DNA of 64,000 nucleotides, from NCBI GenBank assembly GCA_021780105.1, contig JAJXZJ010000077.1, positions 41,677 through 105,676 of the forward strand, in the 5' to 3' direction. Shown in pieces: positions 43,927 to 56,983 of the stretch. The notes under the pieces were generated by a model. That model worked only from the letters and a program-made list of their open reading frames with translations, did no database searches and was not told the DNA's origin. The translations under genes and the position numbers were made by a program. This stretch comes from a bacterium (GTDB taxonomy: Bacteria; Verrucomicrobiota; Verrucomicrobiia; Limisphaerales; J093). Every line of letters starts with the position of its first letter. Positions within the stretch are counted from its first letter, which is position 1.

Positions 43927-45528
43927 ATGGAAACCGTCAGAACCTTTCTCGAACAACAGTCGTTACTCTCGATGTTTCTGGTCATCGCGCTGGGCTACGC
44001 GATCGGCTCGGTGAACATCCGCGGCTTCAACCTGGGCATTGGCGCGGTGCTGTTCGTTGGCCTGGGGGTGGGCATGCTGGCACCCAAAGCCGCGCCCCCC
44101 GCGCTGCTGGGTTCGCTCGGCCTGGTCATGTTTGTGTATGGAATTGGTATCCAGTATGGGAAGCAGTTCTTTAGCGGGTTGACCAGCCCTTTCGGTCTCA
44201 AGGTGAACGCACTGGCGCTGGCATCCCACCTGGTCGCCCTGGGGGTCTGCTATGTGGCCTATGCATTCTTTTCCGTCGCGCCGGCCCACGTGGCCGGATT
44301 GTTTGCGGGCGCCCTGACCAGCACCCCGGCCTTGCAGGCCGCCATTGGCGCGGCCGGCAATAACGATCCGGCCCTGGGCTACAGCGTGGCTTATCCCTTC
44401 GGTTTGATTGCCCCCATCTTGTGCATCTATTTCGCCAACGTGCTGCTGAAGCCGAAACTGGCGGCCGCCACGGGGACCGGTGTCGAACTCCGGGAAATCG
44501 TAGTGCGCAATCCGCAGGTGATTGGGCGTCCACTGTCGGAGCTGACCGCTGCCTTGCCCTCAGGTGTTCATATTTTCGTCGTACGCCAAGCCCGTCAGAA
44601 CTGCGTTCCCACTCCCGAGATCGTGCTCAATAAGGATGACGTGCTGGCACTGGCAGGGGAGTCGGAAGATGACCTCGAAAAGGCCCGCCTGCTCATCGGG
44701 GAATCGGCGGTCGGCCGGATTACGAAGGACCGGGTCAATCTCGATTATTTCCGCCTCTTCGTTTCCAAGGCGTCCGTGGTCGGCGTTTCTCTTGCCGACC
44801 TCCAGATCCCGGGGGTGCCGGAGTTCTCCGTCATGCATGTGCGCCGGGGCGACGCGGACCTCCTGCCGCGCCCGGACCTGGTGCTCGAATTCGGCGACCG
44901 CGTTGGGGTGATGGCCAAGCGCGAGGCGCGGGATGCGATGCGGGCGCATTTTGGCGATTCCATCAAGGGCACCGCCGAGTTTAGTTACGTCTCGCTGGGC
45001 GTAGGCATGGCGCTCGGCGTGCTGCTGGGCGTGCTACCCATTCCCGTGCCCGGGTTGGGCACCCTCAGCCTGGGTGTCGCCGGGGGGCCGCTCCTGGTGG
45101 CGCTCATCCTCAGCCGCTTCGGGCGCACGGGGGGGTGGGTATGGACCATGCCGCTCTCGGCCAACCTCACGCTACGAAATTTTGGACTAACCATCTTTCT
45201 GGCGCAGATTGGGATGGTTTCAGGGCCAAAGTTCATCGCCACCGTCCAGCAGTTGGGGCCGCTCTTTCTGGCTGTGGGCGCCGCCATCATTCTCATCCCG
45301 GTGCTTTTCAATCTGTTCGTGGGGCATTTCCTGCTGCGGCTCAGATTCGACGATCTCCTCGGCGCCAATGCCGGCGGGGTCGGCGGCAATCCGGCCATCC
45401 TGGCGTTCGCCTCCAAGCTCGTGCCGACTGATCGCACGGACATCACCTACGCCACCACTTTCCCGGCCGCGACCATCACCAAGATCATTCTCGTCCAAAT
45501 CATGCTGGCAATGATGGGAAAATCATGA
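43927..45528 (+). CDS. AspT/YidE-family exchanger with RCK (TrkA-C) domains
   Basis: The protein has 533 residues: five to six membrane helices, a cytoplasmic TrkA-C-like regulatory region (about 175-345, EIVVRNPQVIGRPLSEL and a second copy), then another membrane half ending GANAGGVGGNPAILAFASK. AspT of Tetragenococcus exchanges aspartate for alanine and, coupled to decarboxylation, builds proton motive force. The substrate here is unknown. Its stop overlaps the carbonic anhydrase start by 4 bases, a suggestive pairing with CO2 handling. Confidence 0.88.
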   Translation: METVRTFLEQQSLLSMFLVIALGYAIGSVNIRGFNLGIGAVLFVGLGVGMLAPKAAPPALLGSLGLVMFVYGIGIQYGKQFFSGLTSPFGLKVNALALASHLVALGVCYVAYAFFSVAPAHVAGLFAGALTSTPALQAAIGAAGNNDPALGYSVAYPFGLIAPILCIYFANVLLKPKLAAATGTGVELREIVVRNPQVIGRPLSELTAALPSGVHIFVVRQARQNCVPTPEIVLNKDDVLALAGESEDDLEKARLLIGESAVGRITKDRVNLDYFRLFVSKASVVGVSLADLQIPGVPEFSVMHVRRGDADLLPRPDLVLEFGDRVGVMAKREARDAMRAHFGDSIKGTAEFSYVSLGVGMALGVLLGVLPIPVPGLGTLSLGVAGGPLLVALILSRFGRTGGWVWTMPLSANLTLRNFGLTIFLAQIGMVSGPKFIATVQQLGPLFLAVGAAIILIPVLFNLFVGHFLLRLRFDDLLGANAGGVGGNPAILAFASKLVPTDRTDITYATTFPAATITKIILVQIMLAMMGKS

Positions 45529-46139
45529 ACCATAACCTGACTGCCGACGAAGCCCTGCAGCGGCTGATCGAGGGCAACCAACGGTTCCAGCGGGGCGAGC
45601 CGCATTCGAGCGGCGTCGCGCGTGAGACCCTGGCGGAACTGGCTCACGGACAGCATCCGTTTGCGACGATCCTGGGTTGCAGCGACTCGCGCGTGGCGCC
45701 GGAAACGATCTTTCATGCTGGCCTCGGTGAACTGTTTGTCGTGCGCGTCGCCGGGAACGTCCTTTCGGCGGAGGTGGCGGGCAGCATTCAATATGCAGGA
45801 GCCCACCTGCAAACGCCGTTGCTGGTGGTGCTCGGACATGAGGGCTGTGGAGCGATTCAGGCCGCCCTGGCTACCATGTATCAGGGCGTCCACCAACGTT
45901 CGCGGATTCAACTGCTCGTCGATAGCATCTTGCCGGGACTGGAGGGGTTGGACGCCGGGTTGCCGCCCGCAGCGCGGCTCGCGCAGGCGGTCGAGATGAA
46001 TGTCCGCTGGACCCTGCGCACCATCCTCGATTCACCGGAAGGGCGGGCGCTCCAGGCAGAAGGCCGCGTGAAATGCGTCGGGGCCATCTACGAAATCGAA
46101 ACCGGCCGGGTGCGTTTCCTCAATCCCAATACCCCATGA
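45525..46139 (+). CDS. Beta-class carbonic anhydrase
   Basis: The protein has 204 residues. Zinc ligands are Cys52 in GCSDSRVAPE (with the Asp54/Arg56 dyad), His105 and Cys108 in GHEGCGA. All catalytic residues are present. It interconverts CO2 and bicarbonate in the cytoplasm; no signal peptide is seen. It overlaps both neighbours (exchanger upstream, antiporter downstream) by 4 bases, so the three proteins are co-translated. Confidence 0.94.
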   Translation: MNHNLTADEALQRLIEGNQRFQRGEPHSSGVARETLAELAHGQHPFATILGCSDSRVAPETIFHAGLGELFVVRVAGNVLSAEVAGSIQYAGAHLQTPLLVVLGHEGCGAIQAALATMYQGVHQRSRIQLLVDSILPGLEGLDAGLPPAARLAQAVEMNVRWTLRTILDSPEGRALQAEGRVKCVGAIYEIETGRVRFLNPNTP

Positions 46140-47230
46140 AACACTTGCTCCACGAAATCCGGCACAATCCGCTGCTCTGGCTGCTGGCCCTCGTTCCGGT
46201 CGTGTTTGTCGCGGAGAAGCTCTGGCACGAGGCGCACACGCTGCTCTTCGTGTTGTCGGTCCTGGCCATCGTTCCGCTCGCGGCCCTGTTGAGTCACGCC
46301 ACCGAATCCGTGGCGGCCAAAACCGGCGATGCGGTGGGCGGGTTGCTCAACGCCACCTTAGGGAATCTGACGGAACTGATCATCGCGCTGGCGGCTTTGC
46401 GTGCCGGGGAATACATACTGGTGAAAGCCTCAATTGCGGGCGCCATTGTCACCAACACGTTGTTCGTGCTGGGGGCGTCCTTTCTCCTCGGCGGGCTCAA
46501 GCACCACGTGCAGGAATACAACCGCGTCGGCGCCCGCATGCAGGCCGGCCTGCTCTTCCTGGCCACCATCGCGCTGTTGATTCCTTCGGCGGTCTCCGAG
46601 GCCGATTCCGTCACGGTGGCTGCCTTCACCCGGAAGTTGAGCGTGGGGCTGGCGGTGCTGCTCATCGTGGCCTACGGGCTGGGCATGCTGTTCTCGCTCA
46701 AAACCCACCGCGAACTGTTTGCCAGCGCGGAATCCGGCGAGGCCGGCGAGACGCCGTGGCCCATCGGCGTGGCCCTGGCCACCCTGGCCGGCGTCACGGT
46801 GCTGGTCGCGCTGGTGAGCGAAGTGTTCGTCGAGTCGGTGCAGAAGGCGGCGGAGGCGTTCGGGATGACTCCTGCGTTCGTGGGATTCATCGTCGTGGCG
46901 CTCGTGGGCGGCGCGGCGGAAATGGCTTCGGCGTTTTCCGGCGCGCGCAAGAACCGGCTGGACCTGAGCGTGGGCATCGCCCTGGGCAGCGCGTCCCAAA
47001 TCGCGCTCTTTGTCGCGCCGGTGCTGGTGCTGGTGAGCTATGTCATCGGCCCCTCGCCGATGGACCTGCAATTCTGGCCGGGCGCGGTGGTGATGATGCT
47101 CATCGCCGCCATCACGGCCGCCTTCGTGATCAACAGCGGGCGCTCGGCCTGGTTCGTCGGGACGTTGGTGCTGATGGTCTATCTGGTGTTCGCCATGACG
47201 CTTTACCTGTTGCCGCCACGCGCGCACTGA
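46136..47230 (+). CDS. Ca2+/H+ antiporter (CaCA/Cax family)
   Basis: The protein has 364 residues with about eleven membrane helices. The two cation-binding repeats carry GGLLNATLGNLTELIIAL and GGAAEMASAFSGARKN, the paired acidic motifs of the family. It exports Ca2+ (or Na+) in exchange for protons. Its ATG overlaps the carbonic anhydrase stop by 4 bases; a longer frame upstream only duplicates the anhydrase gene in another frame. It is the last intact gene of the accessory region. Confidence 0.92.
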   Translation: MKHLLHEIRHNPLLWLLALVPVVFVAEKLWHEAHTLLFVLSVLAIVPLAALLSHATESVAAKTGDAVGGLLNATLGNLTELIIALAALRAGEYILVKASIAGAIVTNTLFVLGASFLLGGLKHHVQEYNRVGARMQAGLLFLATIALLIPSAVSEADSVTVAAFTRKLSVGLAVLLIVAYGLGMLFSLKTHRELFASAESGEAGETPWPIGVALATLAGVTVLVALVSEVFVESVQKAAEAFGMTPAFVGFIVVALVGGAAEMASAFSGARKNRLDLSVGIALGSASQIALFVAPVLVLVSYVIGPSPMDLQFWPGAVVMMLIAAITAAFVINSGRSAWFVGTLVLMVYLVFAMTLYLLPPRAH

Positions 47231-47278
47231 ATGTCCGTCCCATGAAGGACATGCTTAACAGCCCAACTCGCGTCGCCT

Positions 47279-47600
47279 GTGACCAACCGACACCTTGCTC
47301 AATTATTACTCTTGGGTGCCGCCACTCTGCTGGCCCCGCCCACCGCCGACGCGGGCGAGGCGAACCCATGGACGCTCGACGCGTCGCTCTACGGCCTAGC
47401 CGCCGGCATGTCCGGCAATGTTGGCATCGGGCGTGTCAACGCCGACGTGGACTTCGGCTTCGACAAGGTCTGGGACAACCTCGAATTCGCCATGATGGGC
47501 AAGATCCGGGTGGGCTATGATCGGTGGGCGCTCAGCACCGACGTGGTCTACATGGGATTAGGGGCGTCCAAGAACGGCGTGAGCGTGGACCTGGACCACC
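47279..47600 (+). pseudogene. Outer-membrane protein, N-terminal fragment
   Basis: From the GTG at 47279 the frame encodes a signal peptide (AQLLLLGAATLLAPPTADA) and the first strands of a beta-barrel (NPWTLDASLYGLAAGMSGNV, then VGYDRWALSTDVVYMGLGAS), stopping being recognisable after GVSVDLD near 47597. The open frame continues through tRNA-Ser and is not real protein. The C-terminal part of the same family is at about 26505-26766, at the other end of the accessory region. The abrupt break near 47600 marks the right junction. Confidence 0.72.
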
Positions 47601-47717
47601 GTTCCGGTGAGTGCGGCTGCTTCATCGCCACCGAGACGCATAAGGGACACAATTATCTCCGTTGCACCAAGCGCGTGTTGCCTCGCACGGCAGCGCGAAA
47701 AAGTGAAAATCTCAAAC

Positions 47718-47810
<93 letters not shown>

Positions 47811-47815
47811 CGCGC

Positions 47816-47890
<75 letters not shown>

Positions 47891-47899
47891 ACGCTGGGC

Positions 47900-47927
47900 A
47901 TCGTAACCGCGAAGGCCCCGCTGTCAA
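47900..47927 (-). promoter_or_regulatory. Promoter of the tRNA-Gly/tRNA-Ser unit
   Basis: Read on the minus strand, a perfect TTGACA (47927-47922) is followed after 16 bases by TACGAT (47905-47900). The first tRNA base lies 10 bases further on, leaving room for only a very short leader, as expected for a tRNA promoter. Confidence 0.6.
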
Positions 47928-48039
47928 TGGCGCATCACCCGCGCGCTTGCAATTCGCGCCGGTCCGGCCAGACTGTCCGCACTCGCCGGCGGCAACGATT
48001 CGCCGCCCCGGCAGTGAACAAATTGATACCAAGAATTTC

Positions 48040-49206
48040 ATGCGCACCACGTTTGTTGCCCCGCTGACCGCCGAAACGGCCAAAGAAATCCAACGCAAGC
48101 TCAATCCCGGCCTGGCGTTCGCTGAGACCGTCAAGCCCCCGAAGGGTGATACCTTGCTCGTCGGCCTGGACCTCGGCACCAACGCCTCGTGCCTGAAGGC
48201 CGCCTGTCCCGGCGCAGCGGAACTGTCCGTGAACGACATCGTCCCCACCGTCGTCGGCTACGCACGGGAAGGCATCGTGGAAAATCTGCTGCCCGACAAT
48301 GCCAAGGTCCTCTACGGCCAGCTCGCGGTGAAAAACCGGCTTTACCTGCGGATGGTGTCGCCGCTGGTGAACGGCGTGGTGGACGACATGGCCGCGGCGC
48401 GGGACTTCGCCGCCCACCTGCGTTCCCTGATCAACGCCCCCGCAGGCATGGAGTTGCGCGCCGTCGTCGGCGTGCCCGCCAGCGCGGATCGTTCCGCCCG
48501 CGAACATCTCTGCCAGGCCGTGGCCGGCATGTTCCACAAGGTCATTCTGATTCCCGAGCCCTTCCTGGCGGCGCTCGGTTTTCGCGACGAATCGCGCCTC
48601 GCCGACCCGGCTTACCTTGATCCGGTCCGCAATTCGCTGTTCGTGGACATCGGCGCCGGCACGACAGACGTGTGTCTCGTGCAAGGGTACTTCCCGACAG
48701 CGGACGACCAGATCAGCGTGGCCTTCGCCGGCGACAAGGTGGATGCACACCTGCAGGAGGCGATTCGCCGCGCGTATCCGGACGTGAATCTTTCCCTCGC
48801 CCGTGTGCGCGATTTGAAAGAGCATTATTCGTTCGTCGGCAAATATGAGTCGCCGATCAACATCAGCGTGGTCATCGGCGGCAAGGCCCGCAAGCTCGAC
48901 CTCGGCGAGGCCGTCGGCACTGCCTGCCAGCAATTGCTGCATCACGTGCTGGAGTGCGTGAAGACAGCCATCAGCCGGGCCTCGACCGACACGGTGGCCG
49001 AGTTGCTGCAAAACATCATCCTCACCGGCGGCGGCAGCCAGATTCGGAACATTGACACCGAGCTGCAACGCCTGCTGGCCGAGGAAGGTTACGAAAAGCC
49101 GCGCGTTCAAACCGTCGGTGAGGGTTACAAGGAATACGTGGCGAAGGGAGCGTTGGTGGCGGCCCGTCAAGCGAAGGACGGCCAGTGGCAGACCCTCGCG
49201 GATTAG
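48040..49206 (+). CDS. MreB/MamK-like actin-family ATPase
   Basis: The protein has 388 residues. The actin-fold nucleotide motifs are in order: phosphate-1 LVGLDLGTNASCLK, phosphate-2 FVDIGAGTTDVCLV and the adenosine motif IILTGGGSQIRNID. The middle also matches the family (VVGVPASADRSAREHL). It would polymerise with ATP into a cytoskeletal filament. MreB-type proteins shape cells and MamK-type proteins position organelles or plasmids; which applies here is open. It stands alone between the tRNAs and rsmE. The ATG at 48040 is the first after the tRNA promoter region. Confidence 0.87.
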   Translation: MRTTFVAPLTAETAKEIQRKLNPGLAFAETVKPPKGDTLLVGLDLGTNASCLKAACPGAAELSVNDIVPTVVGYAREGIVENLLPDNAKVLYGQLAVKNRLYLRMVSPLVNGVVDDMAAARDFAAHLRSLINAPAGMELRAVVGVPASADRSAREHLCQAVAGMFHKVILIPEPFLAALGFRDESRLADPAYLDPVRNSLFVDIGAGTTDVCLVQGYFPTADDQISVAFAGDKVDAHLQEAIRRAYPDVNLSLARVRDLKEHYSFVGKYESPINISVVIGGKARKLDLGEAVGTACQQLLHHVLECVKTAISRASTDTVAELLQNIILTGGGSQIRNIDTELQRLLAEEGYEKPRVQTVGEGYKEYVAKGALVAARQAKDGQWQTLAD

Positions 49207-49970
49207 GCCGGATTTTCCACGCGCGGCGACTGGAGTTCGTAGCTGAGAAACGAGAGACAGTAAATCGCCGCCGTTTCGCTGCGCAGGACCAGCGGTCCCA
49301 GCGTGATGGGCTGCGCGCCGGCCCCGCGGATCGCACCCAGTTCGGCCGGCGTGAAATCGCCTTCCGGCCCGATCCAGACGGCAAGCTGCCGCGGCGGGCG
49401 ACCGTGTTCGATCTGGAAATGCTGCAATACTTCGCGCGGATGCACGGCGCCAGGTTGTAGCGAGGCGACAAGCGTCAGCTCGAATTTCTCGTTGCGCGCC
49501 AGCCACGCGCCCGCCTTGAGCGGTTCCTCGATCTCCGGCAACCACGGCGAGCCGCACTGCTTGATGGCTTCGATCGCAATGCTCCGCCACTTCTCAGTCT
49601 TGCGTTCGGCCGCCTCCGATTCGAGCTGGGCGACGCTGCGCTCGGACAGCACCGGCACCAGCCGTGCCGCGCCCAATTCCGTGGCCTTTTGCACGATGAT
49701 CTCCATGCTTTTCGCCTTGGTGACGGCCTGGATCAACGTCAGCCGGTACGGCAGCACCGCCAGGCGATTGCGTTGCTGGACAGCGAGGAAAACCTCGCCG
49801 CGCGAGGTGTCGCGAATTTCGCACAGCAGCTCATGGCCGGCGCCGTCGAGAACGACGACCCGCTCGCCGCGGGCCACGCGCAGGACGTGCAGCGCGTGGT
49901 GCGCTTCGGTGCCAGCCAGCGTCAGCGTGGTGTCCTGGCATTCTGAAGGTGACAGATAGAAACGGTGCAT
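49203..49970 (-). CDS. rsmE: 16S rRNA (uracil-1498-N3)-methyltransferase
   Basis: The protein has 255 residues starting at the ATG that gives MHRFYLSPSECQ. It belongs to the SPOUT fold class, with an N-terminal PUA-like part and the C-terminal SAM-knot signatures WIGPEGDFTPAE and LGPLVLRSETAAIYCLSF. It methylates U1498 of 16S rRNA. It is the last gene of grpE-dnaJ-rsmE, an order shared by many bacteria (dnaJ-prmA-rsmE elsewhere). Confidence 0.94.
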   Translation of the reverse strand: MHRFYLSPSECQDTTLTLAGTEAHHALHVLRVARGERVVVLDGAGHELLCEIRDTSRGEVFLAVQQRNRLAVLPYRLTLIQAVTKAKSMEIIVQKATELGAARLVPVLSERSVAQLESEAAERKTEKWRSIAIEAIKQCGSPWLPEIEEPLKAGAWLARNEKFELTLVASLQPGAVHPREVLQHFQIEHGRPPRQLAVWIGPEGDFTPAELGAIRGAGAQPITLGPLVLRSETAAIYCLSFLSYELQSPRVENPA

Positions 49971-50016
49971 GGTCGGCAATCAGGTTTGGCCGCGGGGCGC
50001 CGGCGTCGGGCCTGGC

Positions 50017-51183
50017 TCAACTGAAAAACTCCCGCGCCTTCTCGAAAAAGCTTTTGCTACGTGGATTCACGCTGGCGTCGCAGGTGGCGGCGAACTCCTC
50101 CAGCTTCGCCCGCTGCGTGCTGTTCAGCCGGGTGGGCACCTCCACCACCACGCGCACATGGAGGTCGCCAAAACCGTAGCCCTGCACGTTGCGGACGCCC
50201 TTGCCCTTCAGCCGGAAGATTGTGCCCGTCTGGGTGCCGGCGGGAATTTTGATGTGCGCCGTGCCTTCGAGCGTCGGCACGGCCATTTCCGCGCCCAGGG
50301 CCGCCTGCACAAAACTGACGGGCACCTCGCAAAGCAGGTCGTCGCCGTCCCGCTGGAAAATCTCGTGCGGCTTGACATGCACCACCACGTAGAGGTCGCC
50401 GGCCGGCCCGCCCCGCAGCCCTGACTCGCCCTTGCCCGTCAGGCGCAGCCGCGTGCCGTTGTCCACGCCGGCGGGAATGCGCACCGGAATCCGTGACGAC
50501 CGTTCGGCCCGGCCCGTGCCGTGGCAGACGCGGCACGGCTTCTCCACCACGCGGCCGGAACCGTCGCAACGCGGACAACTCTGGCGGACCCGCATGAAAC
50601 CGCCCAGCACCTGGTCCACCTGCCCGCGCCCCTGGCAGGTCGTACACGTCTTCGTGCCGGAACCGCTTTCCGCGCCGGTCCCGCGACACTTCTCGCAGGC
50701 TTCCGCCTTGGTGACGGTGATTTCCTTCTCACAACCCAGGGCGGCCTCCTGGAATTCAATCTCCATGTCGTAGCGCAAGTCGGACCCGCGCTGGGCGCCG
50801 GAGGCATCGCGGCGCGATTCGCCGCCAAAAAACTCATCGAAGATCGAGCCGGTTCCGCCTCCGCCGCCAAAGACTTCCCGGAAAATGTCGAACGGATCGT
50901 GGAACCCGCCGAAGCCGCCGCCCCCGGCCCGCGCGCCCGCCGCCGCTCGCGCCCGGGCATCAAACGCTGTGTGGCCGTATTGATCGTAGGCGGCGCGCTT
51001 CTGCGGGTCGTTCAACACTTCATACGCCTCGCCCAGTTCCTTGAACTTTTCCTCGGCAGCTTTGTCGCCCGGATTGCGGTCCGGATGATATTTCAGCGCC
51101 AGTTTGCGGTAGGATTTCTTGATCTCCTCCTCGCTGGCGGCGCGTTCCACACCGAGGACTTCGTAGTAATCACGCTTGGCCAT
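50017..51183 (-). CDS. dnaJ: Chaperone DnaJ
   Basis: The protein has 388 residues. The J domain has the HPD motif ([10 protein letters not shown]). A Gly/Phe-rich region follows, then four CxxCxGxG zinc repeats ([32 protein letters not shown]) and two C-terminal substrate-binding domains. It delivers unfolded proteins to DnaK and stimulates its ATPase. It is 33 bases after grpE. No dnaK is in the window. Confidence 0.97.
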   Translation of the reverse strand: MAKRDYYEVLGVERAASEEEIKKSYRKLALKYHPDRNPGDKAAEEKFKELGEAYEVLNDPQKRAAYDQYGHTAFDARARAAAGARAGGGGFGGFHDPFDIFREVFGGGGGTGSIFDEFFGGESRRDASGAQRGSDLRYDMEIEFQEAALGCEKEITVTKAEACEKCRGTGAESGSGTKTCTTCQGRGQVDQVLGGFMRVRQSCPRCDGSGRVVEKPCRVCHGTGRAERSSRIPVRIPAGVDNGTRLRLTGKGESGLRGGPAGDLYVVVHVKPHEIFQRDGDDLLCEVPVSFVQAALGAEMAVPTLEGTAHIKIPAGTQTGTIFRLKGKGVRNVQGYGFGDLHVRVVVEVPTRLNSTQRAKLEEFAATCDASVNPRSKSFFEKAREFFS

Positions 51184-51216
51184 GGGTCGAATGATTCGCG
51201 GTTTGCGCGGGCGTCG

Positions 51217-51810
51217 TCAGGCCGCGGGTTTTTTGGCCACGACCACTGTCGCCGGGCGCAGCAGCCGGTCGCGAAACCGGTAGCCCTTGCGCAGTTGTTG
51301 CAGCACGCCGCCCTCGGCCACCTCGCCGGATTCCTGATGGGATACGGCTTCGTGGCACTTCGGGTCAAATGTCTGCCCGGCGGCGTCAATTTCTTCCAGC
51401 CCGGCTTCCGCCAGAATGGAGCGCAACTGGCTGCCCACCATGGCCACGCCGGTCTTCAACGACTCGGCGGCCGGGCCGGAGGTGCTGTTGGCCGCGGCCA
51501 GCGCCATGTCAAAGTGGTCCAGCACGGGAATCAGCCGGCTCAGCAGCGCCTCGCTGGCCGCGCGCGCCGCGTCCTGTTTTTCCCGGGCCGCGCGTTTCTT
51601 GTAGTTCTCCAAGTCAGCCACGGCACGGAGGTAGCTGTTCCAGTGCTCCTCGGCCTTGGCTGCGCTGACCCGCAATTCCGACACCTCTTCAGCCGTCAAG
51701 AAAGCCGCCGGCTCCACCGGCAGCTTTTCGGAAGCCGGTGCGTCCGTCATGGTCGTCGGTGGCACGGTCACATTATCATTATTGTCTGTCGTTGATGCTG
51801 TCTCGCTCAT
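51217..51810 (-). CDS. grpE: Nucleotide exchange factor GrpE
   Basis: The protein has 197 residues from the ATG giving MSETASTTDNNDN. A disordered acidic N-terminus is followed by a long helix (SELRVSAAKAEEHWNSYLRA) and the GrpE head with GVAMVGSQLRSILAEAGLEE and FDPKCHEAVS. It releases ADP from DnaK. It heads the chaperone operon; 220 bases separate it from the upstream smc stop, with no gene seen between them. Confidence 0.94.
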   Translation of the reverse strand: MSETASTTDNNDNVTVPPTTMTDAPASEKLPVEPAAFLTAEEVSELRVSAAKAEEHWNSYLRAVADLENYKKRAAREKQDAARAASEALLSRLIPVLDHFDMALAAANSTSGPAAESLKTGVAMVGSQLRSILAEAGLEEIDAAGQTFDPKCHEAVSHQESGEVAEGGVLQQLRKGYRFRDRLLRPATVVVAKKPAA

Positions 51811-52030
51811 GGCAATCCAATCGAAGCCGGCACCATACACAAAAGCCACGGGAGGGGCAACTGGTCAACGCGCGGATCGGTCGTTGGCGGACAAACCGCC
51901 TTCACGCCAACACACCAGCCTCGGACTGGCGTGCCAGCGATCATCGGCTGATTGCCCCGGCGCACGTTGACACGCACGCGATCGGCGGGTTTCCACCGGT
52001 TCGTCATCCCCTGCCCTTTCCGCCCGCCGG

Positions 52031-55810
<3,780 letters not shown>

Positions 55811-56092
55811 TGCTGCTTCCTTATCGCCAAACACATGGTTTGTAAAGCTGAAACCACAAGATGCTGTGGCTGTAATTGAAAGCCGGCACAACTAATAGAG
55901 CTTGACCGGGGTATGCCGGACTATCCGCCGTTCGCGTTCCGCGCGCAAGCGTTGTTTCGTCGAACCGGGCTTTGCGCCCTGAGTCGAAGGACTTTGGTTT
56001 CACCGGATGCTTGTTCGCGGACGTCAACCGTCGTTGCCAAATCAACCCAATCCGCTAACCTGAACGCGAACCGAGCATCAATCCGCATTGTC

Positions 56093-56905
56093 ATGAAATT
56101 CGCCATCTGCAACGAAATCATCCAGGACCGGCCTCTGGCGGACGCGATGGCCCTGGCGGCCCGCATCGGCTACGACGCCATCGAGATCGCTCCGTTCACC
56201 CTGGCCCGCCGCGTTACGGATATTCCGCCCGACCAGCGGTGCGAAATCCGCGAGTCGGCCGCGCGCGCCGGCATCGCGATCTCCGGGATTCACTGGGTGC
56301 TGGCCCAGACTGAGGGCTTTCATCTGACGCATCCCGAAACGGCCGTCCGCGAACGCACGGCGGATTACTTTCGCGCGCTCGTGGATTTTTGCGCCGACGT
56401 GGGCGGCGGTTGCATGATTGTGGGATCACCCAAGCAACGAAGTCTTCTGCCCGGCGTCAGTCTGGAACAGGGCTGGGCCTGGGCGACGCAGGTTTTCCGG
56501 GACGCGTTGTGCCAGGCGGAGGATCGCGGCGTTACCCTTTGCCTCGAACCGTTGTCGCCGGTGGAAACCAACTTCGTCAACACCGCCGCCGAAGCCGTGC
56601 GATTTGCCCGGCAATTCAACTCGCCCCGCTTCAAGGTGATTCTCGACGTGAAGGCGATGTGTTCCGAAGCCGTGCCGATACCGCAGATCATCCGCGCTAC
56701 GTGGCCGGATTTTGCCTACGTCCATGCCAACGACCGGAACTTGAAGGGGCCGGGCTTTGGCGACGTGGATTTCCGGCCCATTGCCGCGGCCTTGAAAGAA
56801 GTCGGTTACGCGGGCTATGTCTCCGTGGAGGTTTTTAACTTCGACGAGGGGCCGGAAATCATCGCCTCCCGAAGTCTTGAATACCTGCGTCGGGTATTCG
56901 TGTGA
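56093..56905 (+). CDS. TIM-barrel sugar isomerase/epimerase (hydroxypyruvate-isomerase-like)
   Basis: The protein has 270 residues starting MKFAICNEIIQDRPLADAMA. AP-endonuclease-family-2 fold with metal ligands Glu (LCLEPLSPVETNF), Asp/His (FKVILDVKAM, FAYVHANDRN) and Glu (YVSVEVFNF). Family members interconvert ketoses/aldoses or epimers. The exact substrate is unknown. The reading frame upstream of the ATG has no similarity. It is isolated between smc and the prepilin gene. Confidence 0.85.
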   Translation: MKFAICNEIIQDRPLADAMALAARIGYDAIEIAPFTLARRVTDIPPDQRCEIRESAARAGIAISGIHWVLAQTEGFHLTHPETAVRERTADYFRALVDFCADVGGGCMIVGSPKQRSLLPGVSLEQGWAWATQVFRDALCQAEDRGVTLCLEPLSPVETNFVNTAAEAVRFARQFNSPRFKVILDVKAMCSEAVPIPQIIRATWPDFAYVHANDRNLKGPGFGDVDFRPIAAALKEVGYAGYVSVEVFNFDEGPEIIASRSLEYLRRVFV

Positions 56906-56983
56906 CCGGCTTACCCGCGGAAACGAACCGCTGATGCGGCGGTTGCCACGGGTGAGACCGTCCGGTAGCGACGCGCCGCCCGC

